Assembly: GCA_013054445.1 (NCBI GenBank)
Contig: JAAMPI010000862.1
Span: 1-24,147, forward strand
DNA: 24,147 nt
Direction: 5' to 3'
Source of the DNA: Cudoniella acicularis
Lineage: Eukaryota > Ascomycota > Leotiomycetes > Helotiales > Helotiaceae
Below, piece after piece: positions 1 through 9,221 of the stretch. The stretch's first letter is position 1; every line of letters starts with the position of its first letter. The translations under genes and the position numbers were made by a program. The notes beneath the pieces were generated by a model. The model was not told where the DNA came from. It did no database searches and worked only from the letters and a program-made list of their open reading frames with translations.

Positions 1-1119
1 TTCGTTTCTTGTTTCTTAGTTGTGGAATTGATTGTTTTGTTTTTTTTTGAATGGGGAGAGGGTGGTTGAAAGGAAGGGGAAAGTGTGCTGATGTGGTGTG
101 CTGTTGTCTAGGGATCTCGAAATTACCGGGTATGTGAGTGGAGATGCGGAGTGAGTTGGATGATGGTGTGAAAGAGGGTTGTGAAGGGTATGGTGGTTGT
201 GATACACTATGCTAGGGTTTTGTGGATGTTGTTATGATGTATACAGGCGGTCCTTAGCAATAGTGGTCGAGAATATCAGATATTGCAATGTACCGACATG
301 CGGAAATACAATTATATCTCTAAACTCTTGCCTTTATATTAGATAGGTAATGAGGAGCTAACTTCTTGTAGGCCCTGAACGTGGCAGTGTAATTTTTTTT
401 AACCTCTTGCGTTGTCACTGCAGTTCTAGTAAGCGCCATCAATTTTGCTCGGCGACAATATAAGATCTTATAAAGGAACAACAGGAAAGAGAACTTACAG
501 TGATATTCCATTATATTCACGATTCCGGGATTCAATGCCAGTGTCATAACAAAGTTCAGTTTCAACTCAGCAGTATATTTCACACGCGTACTAATGCAGG
601 TGTAGTGTATAAATCACTGCTTAATCACTAATCTGCGTAGTTCAACGGCGCCCTAACCCGAGTTTCGTAAACTAGGTAAATGGCAGGCGAGAAGAAGCTG
701 AGGACTCGGTAATACCATATTGAAGCTTCGACTTGAAGCTCGGCATGGGCGAAAGTGGGGGGTTAGGAATCCCCAGAAGAAAGAGGCAGCGATAAAAATC
801 CGAATCTATTTTTTATATATATACAAAAAAAAAAAGGGCGAAACTAACTTTAAACCGAACTCCCATAACCTTACTTCTACTCTTTTATTCTTCTTTCCTG
901 TACATTCTAAAATACGTGACAGAACGTCGAAAACATATATCTATTCTATATCCAGCAACTCCGATACCATTCATTGATAACCTCGACGAACACGAGAAAC
1001 CCTTTCCCTAGAAAATTGTTAATAACTTGCACATAATTTAAAATAATAAATCAAAAGGAACTCACCAAGTTGTTTCGATCTATTTTTGAGGTGGACTCAT
1101 GAGCCTAAAGGTATAGACA
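1..1119. other. Non-coding stretch, no gene supported
   Basis: The first 230 bases are strongly G/T-rich on the plus strand and of low complexity. The rest is AT-rich, with A/T runs (A11 near 825) and scattered stops in all frames. The longest minus-strand frame (320-583) has no domain, signal or composition that suggests a protein, and I do not call it. The part just below 1120 is expected to hold the 3' UTR of the minus-strand secreted-protein candidate. No tRNA or other structured RNA was seen. Confidence 0.5.
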
Positions 1120-1428
1120 CTACGAGTGCCCCTTGTGGCCCTTGTTCTCCTTCTGCCCCTTGTGTTTTTCTTTTCCTGAGCCTGCAGCCACGACTTTTCC
1201 CTTATGGGACTTCTCAGTTGCTGTATCGGGGATTACAACCCTGTGGGAAGATTTAGAATTGGAGCTGTGGCCGTGGGAAGTAACTCTATCTGAAACCGGT
1301 TTTGTTTTAGCGGGAGCTCTTCCAGATATTTCCATGGGAGTAGAAGATGATGTTGAAGGACCCAAGGGTGCAGCCAAAGCGAAGGAGATAAAGATGAGAA
1401 GAAGCGAGGTTGGAATCGGTGAGATCAT
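1120..1428 (-). CDS. Candidate small secreted protein, Cys-free, Lys/His/Gly-rich tail
   Basis: The predicted product is 102 aa and has no recognised domain. Residues 1-20 form a clear signal peptide: a short polar start, then a Leu/Ile/Phe core (TSLLLIFISFALAA) with an Ala-x-Ala type cleavage site before PLG. The mature part has a Ser/Thr-rich segment and then a strongly basic C-terminus with repeated HKG triplets (SHKGK, KHKGQ, HKGHS). There are no cysteines, so it is not a typical disulfide-rich effector. I chose the ATG at 1428 because the signal peptide starts there; the frame is open further upstream to 1656 but that part lacks protein character. A TATA-like TATTTAAA on the minus strand lies about 175 bases upstream (1602-1609). 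No intron is needed. The function is unknown; secretion is inferred from the leader alone. Confidence 0.5.
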   Translation of the reverse strand: MISPIPTSLLLIFISFALAAPLGPSTSSSTPMEISGRAPAKTKPVSDRVTSHGHSSNSKSSHRVVIPDTATEKSHKGKVVAAGSGKEKHKGQKENKGHKGHS

Positions 1429-1600
1429 TGTGAGGAGTTCGAGAAAATTGTAATGGGAAGGGATGGAAATGTTTTTGTGAGGGGGTTGGATGTGAATGTT
1501 GGTGTATAAGGAAGGTCCTTTGGAGTGTTGAATGGTCGTGGTAGAATGTTCAATGTATTGCGGTTTGTTGAGCGATTTAATGGGAGGGAGTAAAGGGGCC

Positions 1601-1610
1601 TTTAAATAAT
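1601..1610 (-). promoter_or_regulatory. TATA-like element upstream of the secreted-protein candidate
   Basis: The minus strand reads ATTATTTAAA here, about 175 bases before the ATG at 1428. That would place a start site near 1570 and give a pyrimidine- and CA-rich leader of about 140 nt. The match is by eye only. Confidence 0.3.
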
Positions 1611-1934
1611 GAAATTGAAAATTGTATCGTACCAAATTAGTTTTGAGTTGTAACATGTTAATATTTTGTCATTTAGGATTAACCTTCCAAACCTCATCCT
1701 ACATCCTTAAGGATTAATCTTGCGAGTTTAGATCTGCATGTGGGCTATGGATTGACCGTAAGAGCCTGAAGAGCACCGTGACAGCGCAAGCCATCGTCCT
1801 TTCGGATTAGGATGATAACTCTCTTCTGAAATTTCGGTACTCGTCGCGACTCTGGAGTCTAGATTCCTATTTTAGGGTGTACGGAGGACGAGTGAGTCGA
1901 TGAAATTGCTCTAGGAATCGCCTGCTATGCTACC

Positions 1935-1996
1935 ACAGCCTACCAAAACCTTCTTCTAAAATTACACAGCCTGTCAAAGCCTTCTTCTAAAACAAC
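1935..1996. repeat. 31-bp imperfect tandem duplication (two copies)
   Basis: Two adjacent 31-bp units, 1935-1965 and 1966-1996, both begin ACAGCC and share the core CCTTCTTCTAAAA. They differ at a handful of positions. The unit is not inside any supported gene. Confidence 0.8.
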
Positions 1997-3377
1997 AAGC
2001 CCGGAGGGATTCCAAACGCACCGAAGTTGCCGAGCCGAGCGTCGGCATGATCGGATGGTAACCCCCTGGTTAATGCTACAGTACCTGTTCTTGTTCTCAC
2101 GCGGCTTCTCATTTGGGATGCTTGGAATTCTCTATTGTGAAAAAGGCTTGCAACTCACATGTTACAAGTTGCCTTCTCGTTCACCCCGTTCGCGTCGTTC
2201 TCTTGCGCGTATTCGTCGTTTCTAACTGTACATTCATTGATGTATATTTAGAGCTACCAATGATGTTGCGTGTTTCCTCTCCCGCAGCACCCAAGGTCTA
2301 AATTTGTATGACGACTGGGTAGCATTGTACAGGGGACGAAGTCATGCTGACTCTTCAACTTCACAATTTGGACTTTTTGGCGAAACGGCGAGGAACTCGA
2401 CGGATGCAAAAGCTATTTTGAGTTTGAGATGAGGCTTAGTTAAAAAGTCTCCTCCTGTTGTTGAACTGTATCAATGGAATACATCCAGGGAGTCGTCACG
2501 AGGGGGAAGGCTCAGCTGAGTTTTCGCTTTCGTTCTTAAGAAAGAAAAGCCACTTTGTCAAACTTATCTATTGCCTCTTTAAGCGTAACGAAAAATACAG
2601 AAATTACCAGCACTGCCCCAACTATAACTTATAATAAATTTCCCGCAGTGAATCGCAGGCAAAGATCATTCAATAACGAGAATCATACTCCATTCAGTAC
2701 TGGTCAAATACAAACTTGGACACTGTCCTTGAAGCGAGTCAGGTCTATATAAACACATTAGGTCGACCTCAAAGTACGGAGTAGAGCCCATGATCCTCAC
2801 CATCAAAAAAGCCAGAGTCAGAGGAGGAAGATATCTACGCAACGACCTTACCAGTTCTCCTACCGAACCCAAGACTCTTGCCAAAGAATATCGCGCATGG
2901 AGAAGTCACTAGTCTAGCTATAGACACTTCTCCTAATTTTTCGAAAGCGGGAAAAGAGGAGTTGAAGGCGTGAAACGAACGAACACTGGAAGGTTCCAGA
3001 CTTCGGACGCATGTAGTGTGAACAAACGACTTTACAATTCGACAGAACATCTAAACGAACAAGGAATCTTCGTTTGTCGGACCGTTGAGGTGAGGACGAT
3101 GAGATATCTAGGCCCTGGTTGTGGACCTTTAGGGCTTTACATCGCGAGATCAGTATGCTCTGCTCTGATCAACGTCGCTGTGGTTTGCTTTGATGTTGTG
3201 GATGAGAGCAAACACTCGAGGAGCATATCTTACTCCCTCAAAGGCTTTTCATGATACCGAGCTTCCAGTATATTATCCGCTTGGGTTCTGATATGTTCGT
3301 CCGTAACATCCTCCATATAGTAATGGGACAAGCCAGGTCTCATTCGAACCTTTACGAATACCTTTATAATAATAGGC

Positions 3378-3394
3378 TTTATTGAATGTTTATT
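3378..3394 (-). terminator. Probable poly(A) signals of chorismate synthase
   Basis: The minus strand carries AATAAA twice (complement of TTTATT at 3378-3383 and 3389-3394), about 200 bases after the chorismate synthase stop. Fungal 3' ends depend only loosely on AATAAA, so this is a likely rather than a certain 3' processing region. Confidence 0.4.
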
Positions 3395-3587
3395 GAATAC
3401 TGAGATTGAAAACAGATATATTTGGTGAATCTTCCGCACCTACGAGAGAGAAAGGGGGATGTTACGAGAAATTTAAAGTAGTTGGAAAGCTGTGCTGAGG
3501 ACCTTGGGAGTGTACTAAAATTTCTAGGAACAAAATTGAATGTGAAGAAACTAAATCCGTAAATTCATCGCTGATGCCTTTTGTCCC

Positions 3588-4942
3588 CTATTTTTGCCCA
3601 TTTAACACACTATTCGCAAGCTGCTTCTCAATAGCATCTGCACCACCAACCACCGTCTTTGCTGCAGGTATCGTCTTCTTCAACGGAGGAAGCAGGCTTC
3701 TTGACATCTGTCTCGCTTGCTGGGCCATCAATGCATCAATCACCACCAACGCAGCCATGGCTTCCACGATAGGGACAGCTCTTGGTACGACACATGGATC
3801 GTGTCGTCCCTTTGCTTCTAATACACCGCTGACATCTCCATCGTAGGTGGCGGTGTGTTGCGCTTGACCAATGGTCGCAGGAGGCTTGAATCCAACTCGG
3901 AAGTAAATGTGTGCTCCATTGGTGATACCTCCTTGAATACCACCAGAGTTGTTTGTCTTCGTGGTGAGTTTTGGTCTTGGGAGGCCGTTTTTCGATGCAC
4001 CTGTCTCCATTGGTGGTACCTCGGGAGCAACTATGAAAGGATCGTTGTGTATTGAGCCGGGAACCTCGCAGCCTCCAAATCCAGAACCAATCTCGAAACC
4101 TTTTGAGGCTGGGATACTGAGCATAGCATGTGCGAGCATTGCCTCCATCTTGTCAAAACAAGGCTCTCCCAATCCACTTGGCACATTCCTGATCACACAG
4201 GTTACCGTTCCGCCAATGCTGTCATGTCTATCCCTGAATGCAGCAATCTCCTCTGCCATTCTATCCGCGGAAGCACGATCTGGACATCTTACAGGCACGA
4301 ACTCGTCGACCTTGGCTCTTGTAACCGTGTCAAGGACTGACAAGAAGGCAGGATCCGTCGAAGACGAAGGATGTGTAGCGGTAGGAGGAAACATATGAAC
4401 ACTGCCGACCGAGGTAACGAAAGCCACAATCTCAATTCCGTGTGCCAATGTCAAGTACTTCTCAGCAATGGCACTCGCAGCCACACGGCCAATTGTCTCT
4501 CTCGCACTGCTTCTTCCACCACCACTGCTTGCCTTGACACCATATTTCTCTAAGTATGTCCAATCTGCATGACTAGGTCGAGGGTAGAGGTCCATTGTAG
4601 AATTGCCATAGTCCTTTGGTCGTTGATCTTGGTTTCGTACCACCATTGCAATGGGCGTACCAAGCGTGATGCCGAACTCGGTACCGGATTGAATCTCAAC
4701 TTTGTCTGCCTCATTTCGTGGAGTAGTGAGGGCACTCTGGCCAGGTCGTCGCCGTGTCATCTGCGGCTGAATATCTTCTTCGGTGAGCTCCATACCCGGG
4801 GGGCAGCCATCGACGATACACCCCACCGAGCGACAATGCGACTCGCCATAACTGCGTAGAAGAATTAGCTCTTGTGCTTTTTACCGATCAATTGAGTATT
4901 GGCATACGTAGTGACCTTAAAATACTCGCCGAAAGTCGACAT
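3588..4942 (-). CDS. ARO2: Chorismate synthase
   Basis: It converts 5-enolpyruvylshikimate-3-phosphate to chorismate, the last shikimate step before Phe, Tyr and Trp, using reduced FMN. Fungal enzymes are bifunctional and reduce the flavin themselves with NADPH (family knowledge). There are two exons: 4908-4942 and 3588-4851. The intron, 4852-4907 (56 nt, GTATGC..CGCAG), restores the family start [18 protein letters not shown] across the junction. The product is 432 aa. Visible family signatures are [14 protein letters not shown] (about residues 14-27, with His17), [16 protein letters not shown] (second conserved His), [23 protein letters not shown] for flavin/substrate binding, and [17 protein letters not shown] near the C-terminus. 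The tail after the last signature is long but normal for fungi. The frame is intact, unlike three neighbours. It is divergent from AIM22, with 228 bp between the start codons. Confidence 0.97.
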
Positions 4943-5170
4943 CTTGCTGCTGGTTCTTTGTTGTTGAGGGAAAAAGGTGCGGTCAAGAAAATTGATGAGA
5001 TATGGACTGAGACTTTGTTTTCTTCAGCCTGATGACTCTTCATTCGTTATTCGGGATTGAGCCGATTCTGATTCGTTCCGTTCCCCGAGCTCGGGCCAAC
5101 AGGGGTTCAGATGAAGTCCCGGCTCCCGTGCTTATTCCCCGTCAACACCAGAAATTTATAAGAAAACATC
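4943..5170. promoter_or_regulatory. Shared divergent promoter of ARO2 and AIM22
   Basis: The 228 bases between the two ATGs must hold both promoters. No TATA box is obvious. The region contains a Gcn4/CPC1-type site (5032-5040). On the AIM22 side there is a possible 16-codon upstream ORF (5111-5161) that ends 9 bases before the AIM22 ATG. Where transcription starts cannot be seen. Confidence 0.75.
5032..5040 (+). promoter_or_regulatory. Gcn4/CPC1-type response element, ATGACTCTT
   Basis: ATGACTCTT matches the known variant of the TGACTCA general-control element bound by Gcn4 in yeast and CPC1/CpcA in filamentous ascomycetes. It lies 90 bases upstream of the ARO2 start codon, where amino-acid starvation control of a shikimate gene is expected. 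A single 9-bp match could occur by chance; the support is its position. Confidence 0.5.
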
Positions 5171-6442
5171 ATGGCTCCATCAAGAGGTTTTATCTCTCTC
5201 GCCCGAGGGCATGCATTCAAATCCCTCGCCTCGCCGTCAAGCAAGACCCAAGTCTACATTTCTCGCAGCAAAAACCCCTACCTCAACCTCTCCATCGAAC
5301 ATTACCTCCTCCAACAATCCCCCCCCCGAATCCACGATTCTATTCCTCTACACCAATCGCCCGAGTGTCATCCTCGGCCGGAATCAAAATCCATATGTCG
5401 AAATAAATCTCGATCTTTTGCGCGCGAGCAATCTAAAGCCGGATCTCGTCCGCAGGCGCTCAGGGGGCGGGACAGTCTTCCACGATGAAGGAAATGTGAA
5501 TTACAGCGTTATTTGCCCGACTAAGAGCTTCCATCGAGACAAACATGCCGAAATGGTGGTACGCGCATTGCAGAAGTTGAATGTGGAGGGTGTGAGGGTC
5601 AACGAAAGACATGATATCGTGGCAGATCGTCCACACGCAATTATGCCATTGAAGGTCTCTGGTAGTGCATACAAACTTACACGATTGAGGAGTCTACACC
5701 ATGGGACATGCTTGTTGAATTCGTCGAATCTGCAACTCATTGGGTCTATGTTGAAGTCACCAGGCAAGAAATATATCGAGGCCAGGGGTGTGGAGAGTGT
5801 GAGCTCCCCAATCACGAATGTCGACGTTCAAAACGAAGAGTTCGAAAATGCAGTAGTGGAGGAATTCGGAGAAATGTACGAGAGTGTAGAACCAATTGTC
5901 GTTGGGGAGAAAGAGGGGGAAATCCCTGAAATTGCTGAGGGAATGGGCGTTCTGAAGGTTAGATATCTGTTCACCTTGGGTTTTCAAGCTCAACTAATAT
6001 CTTATTTTCTAGTCCGACGATTGGGTTTACGGCGAAACTCCCCAGTTCACAGTCAATGTTTTTGTCGAACACCCGTTTAAAAAGGTCGACGGTAAAATGC
6101 TAAAAGTATGACCTGACAATAGCCTATACCCTCGCAAGCAAAACTAACACTCTCCCTCAGTTCTCTATTTGCCTCACCGCTCGCCACGGCGCTATAACAA
6201 AAATCGATGCATCTTTCGAACCCTCCAAAGTCTTCGAAGAAAATGCCACATCAATAGCAAATCTGGGGGAGAAATTAGTGGGGAAGAAAATCCACGAAAT
6301 ATATGGTCGGGGATGGGAAATATTGCTGTGTCGGGTCCTAGGACCTGCTACCAAACCTGACCAGGAGCTAGTAGTTGCAGCGGCGATGCAACTGCAGGAA
6401 GTTCTGGGAACGAGAGACCCAGAATTTCGAGGATTTCGTTAA
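5171..6442 (+). CDS. AIM22: Mitochondrial lipoate-protein ligase (LplA family), frame broken at a C9 run
   Basis: It attaches lipoyl groups to lysines of mitochondrial 2-oxoacid dehydrogenase E2 subunits and glycine-cleavage H protein (family role; yeast counterpart Aim22). There are three exons: 5171-5957, 6013-6105 and 6161-6442. The two introns are 55 nt each (GTTAGA..TCTAG and GTATGA..CTCAG). The N-terminus (MAPSRGFISLARGHAFKSL) is basic with no acidic residue before position 43, so it suits a mitochondrial presequence. The ligase core shows GRNQNPY, RRRSGGGTVFHDEGNVNYS (about 94-112) and PLKVSGSAYK with the expected catalytic Lys near 161. The last exon carries the C-terminal accessory domain. 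Oddity: exon 1 changes frame at 5319-5327 (C9); C8 would restore it. Spliced length is 1162 nt, one more than a multiple of three, giving 386 aa if corrected. The identity is sure; whether the allele is functional is not. Confidence 0.92.
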
Positions 6443-7251
6443 GCCAGACGTGACTGAAAATCCCTGAAAGTCCTGAGGGGGGAATGGTGTTAGTAAAGGT
6501 GATTGGAAGAGACTGGGAGGTAATCGTTTGCAATGTCATGTAATTTATGTATTATAGTAGAGATAGCTCTCTATTCTTCTGGGAACGAACTCACCCCTAT
6601 CTTACCAACATCATATCACCCCAACTTGAACCGTGCCACATAAATTCGAATGACAGCATGAAGGTTCCAGCCTCCACATGATTTGTTTAGCATTACCAGA
6701 AACAACGAAGGCTATTCCTGAGTTTACGTGGAAAAATGTAGGGCATGAGAAAGTAAAGTTGGAGGAGGAAGTGTTTATCGGCACTCATACGATTCCATAT
6801 AAATATAAATATGTAAGAAAGTCAGCCCTAGTTAGCCATTAGGATTAGCACTGAAGTTCGACAAGACATATAGTTTCCGAAGCTGAAAGGGACGATAGTA
6901 TCAGCGAAATAATTCAAAGAGTAGCTCAGAGTGCAAAGAAGGAAAAGAAGAGGAGAGGAACTTAGCTCAAGTGAAGAGGGACCGGCAGAAAATGAGAACG
7001 TAGATAAGAAACAACAAATTCATCCTAGAAAATACATGTGGCATCGAAACGAAAGACCTGCTGTATTTTCGAGGAAATATTGGTGGAGCTGAACCTGAAA
7101 ATGGCCTCCGATACTACATAAAAACTATATAAATGTTACAGATTTGTATGATCCCTTTGATCCAAGTGGGACAACCAAGCCTTCTCGGCACTTTATCAAC
7201 CTCCACAAGAAACTTTACAAATCCAAATCCCTCAGGGATGTCATACCGCAT
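6443..7251. other. Convergent 3' spacer, no gene seen
   Basis: These 0.8 kb lie between the stops of AIM22 (plus) and the 97-aa gene (minus), so they hold two 3' UTRs. They are purine/AT-rich with an A/T-rich patch near 6800 and stops in all frames. I saw no RNA gene or repeat of note. Confidence 0.6.
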
Positions 7252-7601
7252 TTACTTATAATAATGCTTTGATTCAATAACGTTATCGTCTTTGTCGAGC
7301 TCAAACGCAGAGAAGTGTTCTATTGGATCGTTCGTGCTTGGATGCTCCGCTTCCCTGAAAAATGTAAGTCAAAGGATCAGCCACTGCATCCAAGGCGCAG
7401 AATTACTTACTTCATGGCGATCTTGACTGTATCTGGCTTTAGAGTCTCTTTATACTTTTCGGCAACCTGGACAAACTCCTCCTTGATACTCTGGGCGAGG
7501 ATATGACGTTCCCAAGTGTCCGTCTTGCTTACAAAGTCGATCGCGATTTGCTTCCCCTTTGAAGTGGTCATGCTCTGAATGAATTTGCTGGTTCTAAACA
7601 T
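7252..7601 (-). CDS. Unrecognised 97-aa protein, two exons
   Basis: There are two exons, 7411-7601 and 7252-7354. The 56-nt intron (7355-7410, GTAAGT..TTTTCAG) has consensus ends and a clean phase, which is the best evidence that the gene is real. Joined, the exons give 97 aa, starting MFRTSKFIQSM and ending HYYK. The body is a soluble, charged protein: a probable helix around WERHILAQSIKEEFVQVAEKY, then KPDTVKIAM, then an acidic tail with EHPSTNDPIEHFSAFELD. I do not recognise the family. The first 10 residues are basic and lack acidic residues, so a weak mitochondrial leader is possible; otherwise translation could start at Met11. It is convergent with AIM22. Confidence 0.75.
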
Positions 7602-9221
7602 TTTGCTATGGGTCAAAAAGAAGATTGAGAGGAGTTTGGGGTGGATTCAGACAGAAAAAGAAGATATAGTTCCAAAAAGAGGGATTTGTGTGAACTTGTG
7701 AAGTCGGCGAAGAGTGACTTGAGAGATGATGGTGATGGTGATGATTTCCAGAATACGCCCAGGCTAGACATATTTATGCTTCAGACCAACATTGCAGACA
7801 AGCACCCTGGTTCGGTGAGAGCCTCGAAGTGGGTTTTGAATTTTGCTGTATCCCAAATCCTGCATAGCAGTGGGTACATCTTGTCAGCGATGTTGGAAAA
7901 GCGTTCCAGGCCCATCACGAAGCCTCGCCGCTTGTTGGTATACGCGAGGGTTGCGGCGGCTAGACATTGCTGAAGCTTTCCAACTTCGCGTGGAGCTTTG
8001 GTCTCGACCAAGTTTTGTCACCAACTTTGGTGCGGGATCCAATCAATGCTTTGAAAACCATTTCGCACAGTGTTTCTTGGGATGGCATACCGAGTAGAAC
8101 GGGCGTTTATAAAACTTGGCCGCTGGACCTGAAGGCCGCATGTGGAGAATCTACCATACGTGCGAAAGCAATGTCACTGACTAACTGGTACTCCCGTTGA
8201 GAAACTTCAAACTTGGATGTTGGAACTCCCCATTTATCCGAACTATTTGGAGAAGGAATCTTCTTTTAAGCGTGGCTATTTTGTATTTTTAGAAATGGCC
8301 CCCAAGGGATAATCAAGGAGCTGTTAAAGTTCACGTGTACGCGTATGAAAGAAGTTTGGAGAGAGGAACCTTATACTGGTCTAGAGAAGAGAGAGCGAGG
8401 AAAGAGATCCTTAGATACTGCACATAGAGAAAATAACCAGGAAAGTTATGCAGGTATAACTCGGAAACTGAAAACCCATGTGCCCAAAATAAGAGAAAGA
8501 AGACCGCACGAAGGTAGAGACCAAAACCGCATATTGCGGCGCAGCAGGGTTGGTTTGCAGGCCTACGAAGGCTTGGAAGGCCTGAAGCACACTATCCGCG
8601 GTAAAATGTCCAAAAGTCCCTTGATATACCGTAAGGGCCTTGAAGAGAAGTGAGAGACCTGGGCTTATTAGACGCGGAAAAGAAGAGAAGCTTTTGTTCG
8701 GCGCCAAAGGCCCTTGCGCAGGATTGATTGCTATCTCTACCCTGGGATATGAATGAAATGTCGAATTGAACTAACCAACAAGTGAGTTGAACTTTTATCA
8801 CCGACACGGCCATGATGGAGGTTCCTTTTGTGGGGGCCAGTGGGGCCAAGCGCTGTGATCACGTAGTTTGTGTTTCATGCTTAAGGCGCAGTAGATGAGT
8901 TGATTGACTTGTCATACATTTGAAGCGTTGCAGATGAGATGTGAGGAAAAGAAACAGATGATGGGCTAAAGAGTGCGAGAGCAAGTCGACATCCATGCAA
9001 AATGCGGTGGATGTAAGGGGCCAGGGAGTGTGATGCCTGAGGCGCCGATCCAACTCGGGAACAAGGTCGCTGAACATCACTTCCCTTGTCCTGCAAAGCA
9101 CGTTTTCTCGCATCCTCCAGCCTTTTTTATTTCAACTTCTTGTAGTTCTTGAGCCGGGTTTTTTCAGAGACTCAACGCCGAATCCAAGTCCGAGTACCCT
9201 ATCAACCATAACAGCAATAGC
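7602..9221. other. Spacer of about 1.6 kb with a possible broken gene
   Basis: This lies between the start of the 97-aa gene and the start of the divergent kinase, so it contains both promoters. The only coding-like part is the broken minus-strand frame at 7781-8088, listed separately. Minus-strand frames between 8411 and 8849 are open but lack good ATG starts and recognisable sequence. No tRNA was seen. Confidence 0.45.
7781..8088 (-). pseudogene. Possible broken small gene, unrecognised
   Basis: A minus-strand ATG at 8088 opens a 42-codon frame (MPSQETLCEMVFKALIGSRT...) that stops at 7960-7962. A second minus-strand frame overlaps it, runs to a stop at 7781, and reads like protein (KLQQCLAAATLAYTNKRRGF, NIADKMYPLLCRIWDTAKF). 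One missing base near 8017-8023, for example in the AAAA run, would join them into about 102 aa. A TATA-like TTTATAAAC on the minus strand lies about 15-25 bases before the ATG. No family is recognised and no intron with acceptable ends explains the shift. It may be a relic, a gene with a sequence error, or chance. Confidence 0.3.

Larger units (their letters stand above)
1429..3587. other. Intergenic stretch of about 2.1 kb, possible gene relics
   Basis: This lies between the start of the secreted-protein candidate and the stop of chorismate synthase. It holds an imperfect 31-bp tandem duplication (1935-1996) and probable poly(A) signals for chorismate synthase near 3378-3394. Several short frames are present. 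The only one with a familiar look is plus-strand 2970-3254, with a glycine-rich GPGCGPLGL stretch (see findings). None has a start, length and composition that together support a gene. No tRNA was seen. Confidence 0.45.

Noticed and set aside
3574..4859. Several long plus-strand frames opposite chorismate synthase
   Set aside because: They are antisense shadows of a strongly conserved minus-strand gene and show no protein character.
5032..5406. Plus-strand frame of 124 codons starting upstream of AIM22
   Set aside because: It overlaps AIM22 exon 1 out of frame, is Pro/Arg-rich by composition, and has no family features. At most its ATG is an upstream start.
7641..7973. 110-codon plus-strand frame
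   Set aside because: It opens with GTG rather than ATG and lies opposite the possible broken minus-strand gene. No domain or splice support was found.
8411..8849. Two overlapping minus-strand frames of 98 and 85 codons
   Set aside because: The first lacks an ATG start and no reasonable intron joins them. No motif was recognised.
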